Part shown: positions 29,344-37,937 of the stretch, in pieces | How positions within the stretch are numbered: the stretch's first letter is position 1 | Layout: each line of letters starts with the position of its first letter | DNA from: Micavibrio aeruginosavorus | GTDB lineage: Bacteria; Pseudomonadota; Alphaproteobacteria; Micavibrionales; Micavibrionaceae | DNA: 37,937 nt | Assembly (NCBI GenBank): GCA_016184045.1 | Contig: JACPDM010000003.1 | Coordinates: 1-37,937, forward strand | Reading direction: 5' to 3' | The notes under the pieces: generated by a model | What the model saw: only the letters and a program-made list of their open reading frames with translations | The model's database searches: none | What the model was told of the DNA's origin: nothing | Made by a program: the position numbers and the translations under genes

Positions 29344-31008
29344 CTAACCCCGGATCAACTCCATCAGCTCGCCATTCGTAATATCGGGGCGTTCGGCTTT
29401 CTGGCCGCTGCCGGGCGCAAGGAATTTGCGCTGGGTGTGATGTTTTGGCAGCCAGACGCGCTCGACCGACGGATAGCCGAAGACATAGCCCTGAATGTGA
29501 TGGATACCGTCGCTGGCCAGAAGTTTCGCATCCGACATGGTTTCCGCGCCCTCACCCACCGTTTCGATATCGACCCCGTCGGCCAGCGCCTGAAGCGCGC
29601 GAACGAAGAGATGGTTTTCGCTTTCCCCGATATTGCGGATAAAGGATTTGTCGATCTTGACCAGACTGATATCGAGGTCTTTCAACTGCGAGAACGCCGT
29701 ATATCCCGCGCCGAAATCGTCAAGCGCGACGCGGCAGCCGAGATCGCGCAGCGCCCGCGTCGTGCGGATGGTTTTCTTGACGTCGTTCATGACGGCGCTT
29801 TCGGTGATCTCGATAATCAGGCGAGCCGCGATATCCGGCCTGTCGCGCAAGGACGCGACAAGGCCGCGCAACCAGTCTGGGTCGGAAAGCGTCAGATGCG
29901 ATACGTTCACCGACAAGGACAACTCAGGGAACATCGACAGCTCCTCAATCGCAAGACGCATGGCATAGCGATCGACAAGGCGGGCCAGCCCAAGTTTTTC
30001 GATAGCGGGGATAAAATCGCCCGCCGTGTGCATCTTGCCATGATCGTCGAACAGGCGGATCAGGCTTTCATGAAAGGTCACATCGTTTGTCTTGCTGTTC
30101 ACCACCGGCTGGAACGCAAGGCGCACGCGGTTATCCTTGAGGGCGGAGAGGAATACGTCGCCGGACTCGAGGATCAGGCGCGTATTGGCGGATTCGCCCG
30201 CAGCTTCGTTGTAGGAAATGTAGCGCCCGCGTCCACGCTCCTTCGCCGTCTGCAAGGCCATTTCCGCCTTGGTCAGCATATCCGCCGGGTCCTTGCAGTG
30301 GCGGTTGACAAGAACGCCACCGATGGAGATGCCGACGCCGATCGGGCCCTTCGCGGTTTGCAACGGCACTTCATAAAAACTCCGCAGCAGGTGATGCGCC
30401 ACAGCCGCCATTTCCGCATGCGGCGCATTGCTGAAAAACATGGCGAACACATCGCCGTCGATCCGCGCCACCGTTCCGCCGCCGCCGATCATCTGGCGCA
30501 GGCGCTTGCCCGTAAGGTCGATGATTTCATCGGTGAATTTCGCGCCGAACCCTTCGTTGAACATCGAAAGCCGGTCGATCCCCACGGCTGCCGCTTCCTG
30601 CCCCGCGGCGCGGGCGAATTGCGCGCTGTCGTTGATCCGCAAAGATCCGCAAAGAATGGCGTGCCCGGTTTCCGGGTCTTTATGCAGGGTCGCGGATTCC
30701 GTCACGTCGATCTGCTGGCCGTTGCCGCGGCGAATCCGGTAAGCGGTGCTGAACCCCCTGCCCGCCGAAGCCCCTTCCGCCTTGAGAATGTCATGCAGGG
30801 CCGAAAGACGTTGCGGCACATCCTGAGGATTGATCAAACCGTTGAAGCGGATGCTGGTCGCGGGGGGCTGCCCGTCTTCCGTGCCAAGGATCGCGCCGAT
30901 ATCGCCGCGCCATTCGAAAATATCTGCATCCACATCCCATATATAAGCCGCCAGCCCGTTGCTGCTCAGTGTTTTGGACAGATGCTCGAACCAGACGCCT
31001 GAAGACAT
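29344..31008 (-). CDS. degenerate GGDEF / EAL domain protein
   Basis: Degenerate GGDEF (ARIDGDVFAMFF; ADMLTKAEMALQTAKERGRGRYISYNE) and EAL (TFHESLIRLFD, LSVNVSHLTLSD, IIEITES, LDDFGAGYTAFSQL, LVKIDKSFI). Confidence 0.85.
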   Translation of the reverse strand: MSSGVWFEHLSKTLSSNGLAAYIWDVDADIFEWRGDIGAILGTEDGQPPATSIRFNGLINPQDVPQRLSALHDILKAEGASAGRGFSTAYRIRRGNGQQIDVTESATLHKDPETGHAILCGSLRINDSAQFARAAGQEAAAVGIDRLSMFNEGFGAKFTDEIIDLTGKRLRQMIGGGGTVARIDGDVFAMFFSNAPHAEMAAVAHHLLRSFYEVPLQTAKGPIGVGISIGGVLVNRHCKDPADMLTKAEMALQTAKERGRGRYISYNEAAGESANTRLILESGDVFLSALKDNRVRLAFQPVVNSKTNDVTFHESLIRLFDDHGKMHTAGDFIPAIEKLGLARLVDRYAMRLAIEELSMFPELSLSVNVSHLTLSDPDWLRGLVASLRDRPDIAARLIIEITESAVMNDVKKTIRTTRALRDLGCRVALDDFGAGYTAFSQLKDLDISLVKIDKSFIRNIGESENHLFVRALQALADGVDIETVGEGAETMSDAKLLASDGIHHIQGYVFGYPSVERVWLPKHHTQRKFLAPGSGQKAERPDITNGELMELIRG

Positions 31009-31200
31009 GGAAACCCCGTTTCCCCTTTCGACCCCTCCATTCTCGCTGCAAAGGGTTAAAAGAGCATTTTTATTCGCTAATATTACATTCCCATATTAGG
31101 CATCAAATAGTTACCGTAAGATTTATAATTTTAATAAAATTTGAAATAAATTTTTCGCAAATTGCGACAGAGTTTTATATCCAGTTTACTTAAATGCAAA

Positions 31201-31218
31201 CAGCCCCGGGCGGGGCTG
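31201..31218 (-). terminator. intrinsic terminator-like hairpin downstream of the coiled-coil gene
   Basis: CAGCCCC-GGGC-GGGGCTG followed on the minus strand by TTTGCATTT. Confidence 0.6.
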
Positions 31219-31248
31219 CAGCTGGAATTGCGGATTACCTTTGCCGGA

Positions 31249-33792
31249 TTAACGCGCCGCTGTTTTTTCACCCTGCAGGACGCCGAGGATTTTATCGCGA
31301 ATGTCCATGGCGACATCCATCGATTCCGGTGCGGTTTCATGGGCGATAGTGGTGAAGGTCTTGCCGTCCAGCGTGTAGAACAGCATCGCCGCCGAAGCCC
31401 CTGCCCCGTTTTCATCGACACAGGCGATTTCATAGGCGGAAATCCGCTTGCTGCCCTGGACGTCTTCCGTCGCCGGAACGGAAGCAAACTGGCCGCCGCA
31501 ACGCGATTTTGTCTTGCCCAGATAATCGCGAACGAAGGTGTCGAACTGCGCCGTGGACTCAAGGCCCTTTTGCTCGGCGGTTCCGAACATGCCGTTCGTT
31601 TCCCAGCGATAGGCAACGCGCCCCGCGCCGGTGGCGCTGTCAAGCTGCTGCACCGCGCCGGTCGTCGTCACATCGGCCTGACGGAGCAAGCCTTCGATCT
31701 CTCCGGCACTGGCCAGTTTCACGCCGGCCGTAACAGACGTCATGCTGGTGACGGGCGCGGTTTCAACCACCTGCGCCGTGACAGGGCGAGCATTGCCCGC
31801 CGCGACTTTGGGCGCGGCCAGCGGGGCGATCTCGATATCCGGGCGGGATACGACCGTATCCGCGCGCGCGATCGAGCGCGCGGCGCGAACATCCGCCGAA
31901 GCCGGAGCGCCAGCAGCCGTATTGATCTGCGCCAGTTGCGTTGCCATCGCGGCCTTTTCACTCTGGAGATTGGCGACCTGCGCGTTCAGACTGCCGATTT
32001 CCTGTTGCAGGGCCTCGACCATTTCCTTCTGCTCTTTGAAAGCGATTTTTTCTGTGGCACCTGAATCCGCCGTCTTCGCATTGGCTCCTGCAGCCTGTTT
32101 CAATTCGCTGACCTGCTGCTCGAAAGACGCATTGCGCCGGGACAGGTCATCCAGTTTCGCTTCCAGATCCTTGATCTTCGCCGCATCCGAAGGAGATCCG
32201 GCACCGTTCAATGCCTGCTTTGCTTTCGCCAGCTCTTCTTCCAGCGTCGTCAGGCGGGAAATTTGCTCCTGATTGGCGACTTTCGGATCGAACAGCATGT
32301 ATTCAAGGTTTTTCTTTTCGACCGCGCATTTCGCACGCTCGGCCTCGACGGCGGAACCAAGACGGCGGATTTCGCGCTCTGCTTCATTAAAGCGCTGGGT
32401 CGCCTGCTCCAGATTCCAGTTTTCGGATGAAATCTTCATCCGCCCGTCTGCATCGGCCTGACTCAGGGTTTCGATCTGCGCCTTCAGCGTGTCGCGCTCG
32501 CGCATCGTGTCGGAGAGTTTTGCTTCCGCCTCTTTCAGGGCCTTGACCGTCGCCAGCGCTTTTTCCTGCTGGGTGATATCGATGGTCTGCGGCTTGGCGT
32601 TGCGCGAAGCCTTGAGGCTTTCGTTCTCGTACTCCGCAGCCTTCAGACGTTCCTGCAGCGAAGCGATTTGCGCTTCCATCGCGGCATTGATCTTGCCGTC
32701 CTGCGCCGGTTTTGCATCGGAGCCGGTCTTTTCGGCTGTCGCAAGGCGCTGCTTTTGCGCGTCCAGTTCGGCCTTGAGGCGCGTATTCTCGTTTTGCAGC
32801 GTGGTGATCTCCTCGGCCGTCCCTTTTTCAGGAACGCACGCCGCGGGAACCGCCATCACCGGCGGCATGTCGTCCGTGCTTGCTACGATCTTGCCGGCTT
32901 TGTCATCCTTGTTTTCAGCCTTTTCTTCCCGCCCGGCTTGCTGCGCGCGCAATTTGCCGTTTTCGATTTCGAGCAAGCGCAGTTTTTCACTCAGTTCCGC
33001 CGAGGCGCTGGTGTTGTCGCCCACCTTCTGGAAACGGTTTTCAAATTCGCGGCGCTCGCGCTCCAGCGCGTTGCGCAGGCGGATATTTTCTTCTTTCAGG
33101 GCCTGGACGGTATCGCCACCCTCCATCGCCGCGATCACGGGCGCTTTTTCTGCAACGGGTTTTTTCGCATCAGCCTTCTTCGCGGCTTTCGGCGCGGGAG
33201 CCGGCTCTACAGGCGCTTCCGGGGCGGCTTTCGCTTCCGGTTCTTCAGCCTTGGCTTCCGGCCGGGCTTCGCCCGCCGCCGGTTCCACAGCCTGCCCGAG
33301 GCAAGCCGAAAGATCATCGACGCCCGTCTTCACATCGGGCATGGCGAACGTAAACGCCTTGTCGGAAAGACTGACCGTGAGCTGCCCGCTTTTTTCGAGG
33401 GCTTCATAAAATGCATAGTCCTTGCCGAAGCGAACGATCACGCTGCGCTCCGACGCGGGCATGGCGTCAAAGCTGCGGGTAACGCCCTCACCGGCTTCGA
33501 AATCGATTTTCGTTGTTTTTCCCGGTTGCAGCGTCCCGCTCGGCAGATCGACGGCGAGGGAGGATTCATCGCTGGCATTGCGCGCAAAAGTAAGGACCGT
33601 ACCGTTGCCGAAGCGGCGCGAGAGCGCGCAATACGGAACGGTGCCGGGCTGCTTGGCTTCGACTTTCGACACGGCCCAGCTTCCTTGCGGCCGGATCGTT
33701 TCGGCGGCGTTTGCCTGACCTGCCGCAGCCAGCGCGAAAAGCAAAACGCTGCCGCAAAGGACCGTCGATAAAAGCTGTGAGCGCACGTGCAT
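31249..33792 (-). CDS. secreted protein: N-terminal domain shared with the neighbour, long coiled-coil, conserved C-terminal domain
   Basis: Signal peptide MHVRSQLLSTVLCGSVLLFALAAAGQANA; long heptad-rich K/E/A/Q regions; C-terminal globular segment RCGGQFASVPA..YEIACVDENG. Confidence 0.75.
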   Translation of the reverse strand: MHVRSQLLSTVLCGSVLLFALAAAGQANAAETIRPQGSWAVSKVEAKQPGTVPYCALSRRFGNGTVLTFARNASDESSLAVDLPSGTLQPGKTTKIDFEAGEGVTRSFDAMPASERSVIVRFGKDYAFYEALEKSGQLTVSLSDKAFTFAMPDVKTGVDDLSACLGQAVEPAAGEARPEAKAEEPEAKAAPEAPVEPAPAPKAAKKADAKKPVAEKAPVIAAMEGGDTVQALKEENIRLRNALERERREFENRFQKVGDNTSASAELSEKLRLLEIENGKLRAQQAGREEKAENKDDKAGKIVASTDDMPPVMAVPAACVPEKGTAEEITTLQNENTRLKAELDAQKQRLATAEKTGSDAKPAQDGKINAAMEAQIASLQERLKAAEYENESLKASRNAKPQTIDITQQEKALATVKALKEAEAKLSDTMRERDTLKAQIETLSQADADGRMKISSENWNLEQATQRFNEAEREIRRLGSAVEAERAKCAVEKKNLEYMLFDPKVANQEQISRLTTLEEELAKAKQALNGAGSPSDAAKIKDLEAKLDDLSRRNASFEQQVSELKQAAGANAKTADSGATEKIAFKEQKEMVEALQQEIGSLNAQVANLQSEKAAMATQLAQINTAAGAPASADVRAARSIARADTVVSRPDIEIAPLAAPKVAAGNARPVTAQVVETAPVTSMTSVTAGVKLASAGEIEGLLRQADVTTTGAVQQLDSATGAGRVAYRWETNGMFGTAEQKGLESTAQFDTFVRDYLGKTKSRCGGQFASVPATEDVQGSKRISAYEIACVDENGAGASAAMLFYTLDGKTFTTIAHETAPESMDVAMDIRDKILGVLQGEKTAAR

Positions 33793-33928
33793 CGTCTTAT
33801 CACTCCACTACATCAGGCCGCGAACCAAAAAATCGGGCCGGTTTGTTTTTGATTCAGGGCAGATTCCACCCGCCCTGCACATAAATGCCCTGCGAGCATA
33901 CCCTTCCGGCTTCATTCTGAAAAGTGAA

Positions 33929-35152
33929 TTATCGGGCGTCCGACAGCTCGACCACAAGAACCAGCTTGCTGGTTCCCGGTTCGCGGTAAATCCGCCCGAC
34001 CGGGCGCGGATTGCTGTCATTATATTGCTCCAGCAAGCCCTGGGTGGCGGATTCAAAGGTTCCCTGAAGGCTTAAGGACCGCTGCACGGCGAAATCCCGG
34101 CTGGAATTCCATATAAGCCGCGCCCCGCTGCCCTCCGCCCAGACGCCAAGGACTTCCCGCAGATTCGCGCCTTTGAGGGCGCGCCAGCGCATTTCCCGGC
34201 GGACATAAACTTCCTTGCCCGGCGGCTGGGCCATGACGTCGGTCGCCGTACCGGCGCGGACCTGCCGGGCATCCGTCCAGCCTTCCGCCAGTTGCTCCCC
34301 TTGCGGGGCGGGAGCCGGAGCCGCAGCAGAGGGCGCGGCAGGGCGATTATTTTGCGGGCTGCGGGCGGCAAGACTCCTTGCCGCATCCTCGGCCTCGCTC
34401 GCCATGGCGATCAGGTCGGGCGCGGCTGCCCCTTGCGGAGCCCCCTGCGGCAGGGCGGCCTGCGCGTCATCCATCATCGGGGTCAGGGCCCCGGCCTCGC
34501 GGGCGATCAGGGGGTTCTGCGGCGTTGCCGTCCGGCTGCCCTCCGGCACGGTGCCGACCATGGTCACGCCCGTGGTCGGCGGCGCGACAGGATTGGGAGC
34601 GACGGGCGGGGCCATCGGCGCGGGGCCGTGAATGCTGGGGTTATAGCAGATTTCCATGCGCTCAAACCCGTCATCCAGCCCGATCAGCGCCAAGGGCAAG
34701 GTGGTATCGCCGATCTTGACGTTCATGACCTCCGCCTCTTTCAGCACGGCGTAAAGGTCGGGAATTTTCTGGAGGTTGAAGATCAGCGTGCTTTCATCGA
34801 ACGCCGCCCCGGAAACGACCTGAAAAAACTGCCCCGGCACGGAAAGCTCGACATCGTATTTCTGGCGCGGCTTAAAACTTTTCTGCTTCACATCGATGGC
34901 GAGCGCCATCAGCTTGTTGTCCCCGCCGGAAAAACGCAGGACCGCGCCGTTATTGTACTGGTTGGCGACGACGCAGGGAATCTTGGAGGAGATATTGCCG
35001 ATATTGGCGGCAAGGCTTGCCGGTCCGACAAGCCACGCGCTGGTCGGAACGAACGGGTTTTGATCCTGCGCCAGCGCAGGGGCGGCGAAAACCGCCATCG
35101 CGACCAGACCGGCCAAGGGAATGAAATGCTTCACCCGTCTGTTATGCCGCAT
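33929..35152 (-). CDS. secreted protein with C-terminal TcpQ/PilL-like domain
   Basis: Signal peptide HFIPLAGLVAMAVFAAPALAQ; C-terminus RREMRWRALKGANLREVLGVWAEGSGARLIWNSSRDFAVQRSLSLQGTFESATQGLLEQYND resembles TcpQ/PilL C-terminal domains. Start could also be the GTG at 35134. Confidence 0.75.
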   Translation of the reverse strand: MRHNRRVKHFIPLAGLVAMAVFAAPALAQDQNPFVPTSAWLVGPASLAANIGNISSKIPCVVANQYNNGAVLRFSGGDNKLMALAIDVKQKSFKPRQKYDVELSVPGQFFQVVSGAAFDESTLIFNLQKIPDLYAVLKEAEVMNVKIGDTTLPLALIGLDDGFERMEICYNPSIHGPAPMAPPVAPNPVAPPTTGVTMVGTVPEGSRTATPQNPLIAREAGALTPMMDDAQAALPQGAPQGAAAPDLIAMASEAEDAARSLAARSPQNNRPAAPSAAAPAPAPQGEQLAEGWTDARQVRAGTATDVMAQPPGKEVYVRREMRWRALKGANLREVLGVWAEGSGARLIWNSSRDFAVQRSLSLQGTFESATQGLLEQYNDSNPRPVGRIYREPGTSKLVLVVELSDAR

Positions 35153-36267
35153 CATGCCCCTTGTCATCAAGCCCCAGACCGTGGGCCAGCGCCGATTCAA
35201 GGAAACGGTCGAGATCCCCGTCCAGAACCCGGAAAGCGTCGGTGTTCTCGGTCCCCGTGCGCAGGTCTTTAACCATTTGATAGGGCTGGAGAACATAGGA
35301 CCGGATCTGGTGGCCCCAGCCGATATCCGATTTCTCGCTATGGGCGGCGTTGGCGGCTTCGGCCCGCTTTTCCAGCTCCATCTCGTAAATCCGGGCGCGC
35401 AGCATGGAATAGGCCGTCGCGCGGTTCTTGTGCTGGGAACGCTCCGCCTGACAGGCGACGACGATCCCGGTCGGGATGTGCGTGAGGCGAATGGCGGAAT
35501 CGGTGGTGTTGACGTGCTGCCCCCCCGCCCCGCTGGAGCGGTAGGTGTCCATCTTCACGTCTTTTTCGTTGATCTCGACATTGATGGTGTCGTCGATTTC
35601 CGGCGACACCGAAACCGATGAAAAACTGGTATGGCGGCGGGCGTTGGAATCGAACGGCGAGATCCGCACCAGGCGGTGTACCCCGTTTTCGGATTTGAGC
35701 CAGCCATAAGCCTTGTCGCCGACGATATGGATGGAGGCGGATTTAACCCCGGCTTCCTCCCCTTCGCTGCGCGCCATCAGGGATACTTTATAGCCGTGCT
35801 GCTCGGCCCAGCGCGTGTACATGCGCAAGAGCATCTCGGCCCAGTCCTGCGCCTCGGTCCCGCCCGATCCGGCATGGACTTCAAGGAAGGCGTTGTTGCT
35901 GTCCACCTCGCCGGAGAGCAAGCTTTCGATCTGCATCTTCTCCGCTTCCTTGCGGAGGGAGAGGAGAGACTCTTCCGCCTCCCCGACGATCTCCAGATCG
36001 CCCTCGGCCTCGCCCATCTCGATCAGGCCGATGGAATCGTTCATGCGGTTTTCAAGCGCGCGAATGGACTGGATCTGCTGATCCAGTCCGTTGCGTTCTT
36101 TCATGATCGCCTGGGCTTTTTCGGGATTGGACCAGAGATTGGAATCTTCGGTCAGGCTGTTGAGCTCGGCAAAGCGGCTGAGGGCGTTTTCCCAGTCAAA
36201 GATGCCTCCTCAGCAATCCAAGGGATTGCCGGATATCATTGACGACGGTTTCGACCTCAGCCTTCAT
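35142..36267 (-). CDS. prfB: peptide chain release factor 2 (with programmed +1 frameshift)
   Basis: GAGGQHVNTTDSAIRLTHIPTG; N-terminus MKAEVETVVNDIRQSLGLLRRHL-UGA then +1 frame DWENALSRFAELNSLTEDSNLWSNPEKAQAIMKERN. Confidence 0.95.
36195..36210 (-). promoter_or_regulatory. RF2 programmed frameshift site
   Basis: Minus strand AGGAGG-CAT-CTT-TGA-C: internal SD-like sequence and slippery CUU UGA C. Confidence 0.92.
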
Positions 36268-36273
36268 CGTTTG

Positions 36274-36756
36274 TTATGCCGCTTCCGGGATCTGGACGTC
36301 CTGCTGCGCCAGGAACGGGACGATGGCCGCAATATCCTCGGCCGTTTCAACAACCATCAGGTTGTCATGCATGGAAACATCGGTGTTCTGGCCCGCGAAA
36401 TCAAGCACGGACACGGCATCGCCGAACATCACGACTTTCTTTCCGGCGGACATGAAGCTGTTGACGATGCGCTTGGTGTGCGCCGTGGTTTTCAGTTTGT
36501 CCATGCTGCGCTGGCCGCCCGGGATCACCAGCATGTCGAAATCCGCGCCCAGCGCGGTGGCAAGCTGCTGATCCACCGGGAAATGGTGGCCCCAGCCGGT
36601 TCCTTCCCAGCCATTGACGAGGCCCTGATCCGGGCTGACCACTTTCACGCCCGCGCCGGCGGCGTTGAGGAGTTTCTGGGTTTCGGTGAAGTCTTGCTGA
36701 TTGAACCCGTTGGAAACGAGAATGGCGACTTTAAGTCCTTGCAGTGTTTTACGCAT
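36274..36756 (-). CDS. DJ-1/PfpI family protein, nucleophile Cys absent
   Basis: LKVAILVSNGFNQQDFTETQKLLNAAGAGVKVVSPDQG...FDMLVIPGGQRSMDKL...AGKKVVMFGDAVSVL. Confidence 0.8.
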   Translation of the reverse strand: MRKTLQGLKVAILVSNGFNQQDFTETQKLLNAAGAGVKVVSPDQGLVNGWEGTGWGHHFPVDQQLATALGADFDMLVIPGGQRSMDKLKTTAHTKRIVNSFMSAGKKVVMFGDAVSVLDFAGQNTDVSMHDNLMVVETAEDIAAIVPFLAQQDVQIPEAA

Positions 36757-37021
36757 AGGTGAGAGCCCTCAAGCATTGTGGAAGTTATTGTTTTATCTTT
36801 GCTTTCCGGGTCTGGGACGCCCGGTATCCGCTGAAGCTGGGGGGAAGATGCTTCCTCCGCCCCCGGCTTGTCAAGAAAAACCCGCCAACACCCTGAAAAT
36901 CCTTGTGTACACGGCGTCACACTCTTCAGCTCGACCGTGTTTCCTCACCGTCATCCCGGCTTGTCCGGGTGATGACGTGTGGGCGAGTTTCTTCATCAAT
37001 GGGGCCGCATAATCAATATCA

Positions 37022-37055
37022 ATGCAAAATCGAATCAAATGCAAAACCGAATCAA
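37022..37055 (+). repeat. 17-nt tandem direct repeat, 2 copies
   Basis: TGCAAAATCGAATCAAA / TGCAAAACCGAATCAAA, one mismatch. Confidence 0.8.
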
Positions 37056-37261
37056 AAGTGTCAGATTAAATTGAAAGACAGATAGAATGGCATGATTTTA
37101 ATTTGATCTGAACGCTATTTGAAGACCACAAACCCGATGAAGCGCCTTGCTGTCGACTCTCTGGCGCGCAGCAATCCGCTCCCCGTCACCGTGTCCCTTA
37201 CAGAAGTCCCTTACAAAGGCAAACGCCGAAAGTCCAAAGCGTTCTAACCATTTGATTCCAT

Positions 37262-37337
37262 TGGAGCGGGCAACGGGTCTCGAACCCGCGACCTGCAGCT
37301 TGGGAAGCTGCCGCTCTACCAACTGAGCTATGCCCGC
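37262..37337 (-). tRNA. tRNA-Gly (anticodon CCC), encoded CCA
   Basis: GCGGGCATAGCTCAGTTGGTAGAGCGGCAGCTTCCCAAGCTGCAGGTCGCGGGTTCGAGACCCGTTGCCCGCTCCA; cloverleaf arms and 7-nt loop TTCCCAA. Confidence 0.95.
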
Positions 37338-37515
37338 GCCCCTTGTGGGATTCCATGGTTTTAAAGGGAAACCGGGCCCTTCGCAAGCCCCCCGAAAAGT
37401 CAGTGTATTTTCCGTTCAACAGGCCTTTACTTTCCAAATCAGTTGTCTATAAAGTCAGACCCTGACAGGCGGAGAGCGCCTTGAAAAAACAGGTTTTTCT
37501 AAGGAGATTAATACG

Positions 37516-37937
37516 ATGAAGCTGCGCGGAATTGTTCTGGCAGGTCTGACACTGACCCTCGCCGCGTGCTCCGGTTTTGGCAAACACAGCGAAATTCAGG
37601 CGCTGAATGAAGTGCAGCCGGTCGGCAGCCCCTTTACCCAAAGCCTCGCGGCCGAATATCGTGACTTCGCCAACCGCGAAAATTCGCAGATGTTCGATTA
37701 TCCGGACGCCATCCACTTCGCGCGCAAGGGCCTTGCCGCCGCCGCCGGTGACGTCGTGATGCCCGAGCCGATCAGCGACTGGAACCTCACCCCGGCGCAT
37801 ATGGAAGAGCTCGGCACCGCGCGCGGCCGCCTGATCACCGCGTTTGATCTCGGCGCCCGCGACATCGCGCCGCAACTCTCCGCCGTGGCGCAAGCCCGCT
37901 TCGACTGCTGGATCGAGCAGCAGGAAGAAAACTGGCA
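37516..37937 (+). CDS. lipoprotein, probable OmpA-family envelope protein (truncated by window end)
   Basis: AAGGAG RBS at 37501; MKLRGIVLAGLTLTLAACSGFG with lipobox LAAC; open to the window end, hence absent from the ORF track. Confidence 0.8.
   Translation, partial: MKLRGIVLAGLTLTLAACSGFGKHSEIQALNEVQPVGSPFTQSLAAEYRDFANRENSQMFDYPDAIHFARKGLAAAAGDVVMPEPISDWNLTPAHMEELGTARGRLITAFDLGARDIAPQLSAVAQARFDCWIEQQEENW

Noticed and set aside
29437-31002. 521 aa plus-strand ORF opposite the GGDEF/EAL gene
   Set aside because: Shadow ORF; sense strand has unmistakable EAL motifs.
32489-33771. Overlapping plus-strand ORFs opposite the coiled-coil gene
   Set aside because: Ser/Arg/Phe-rich antisense of a K/E/A-rich coiled coil; expected artefact.
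1-37937. CRISPR arrays, rRNA genes, transposases, defence islands
   Set aside because: Looked for regularly spaced repeats, rRNA signatures, transposase or nuclease/helicase motifs; none seen.

Overview
This 38 kb window looks like chromosomal DNA from a GC-rich alphaproteobacterium (inferred from gene content; no 16S is present). It is mostly housekeeping and envelope genes: motA/motB next to an EAL protein, bpt, parC, recO, a YcbK-like/L,D-transpeptidase pair, pfkA, purE/purK, murQ, fumC with an RHH gene, asmA, a pha cluster (phaC-like, phaA, disrupted phaB, phaR), a second GGDEF-like/EAL protein, prfB, a DJ-1/PfpI-like gene and tRNA-Gly(CCC). The items most worth follow-up are: (1) a strongly structured minus-strand leader at ~1855-2060 whose imperfect pairs are all G.U only on the minus strand. 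It ends in a GAAA-capped hairpin plus T5 just upstream of a secreted-protein gene, so it is a candidate attenuator, riboswitch or sRNA. (2) A tandem pair of ~88 aa paralogous proteins of unknown function inserted antisense between purE and purK. (3) Two adjacent secreted proteins downstream of prfB that share an unnamed N-terminal domain, one with a TcpQ/PilL-like C-terminus and one with a long coiled coil. (4) A phaB gene with an apparent out-of-frame internal deletion, and an asmA gene split by a +1 frameshift. (5) A programmed frameshift in prfB. (6) Enzyme-family proteins lacking expected catalytic residues (subtilase without a recognisable Asp, DJ-1/PfpI without the nucleophile Cys). All calls come from reading the sequence and the supplied ORFs; no database search or folding program was run.
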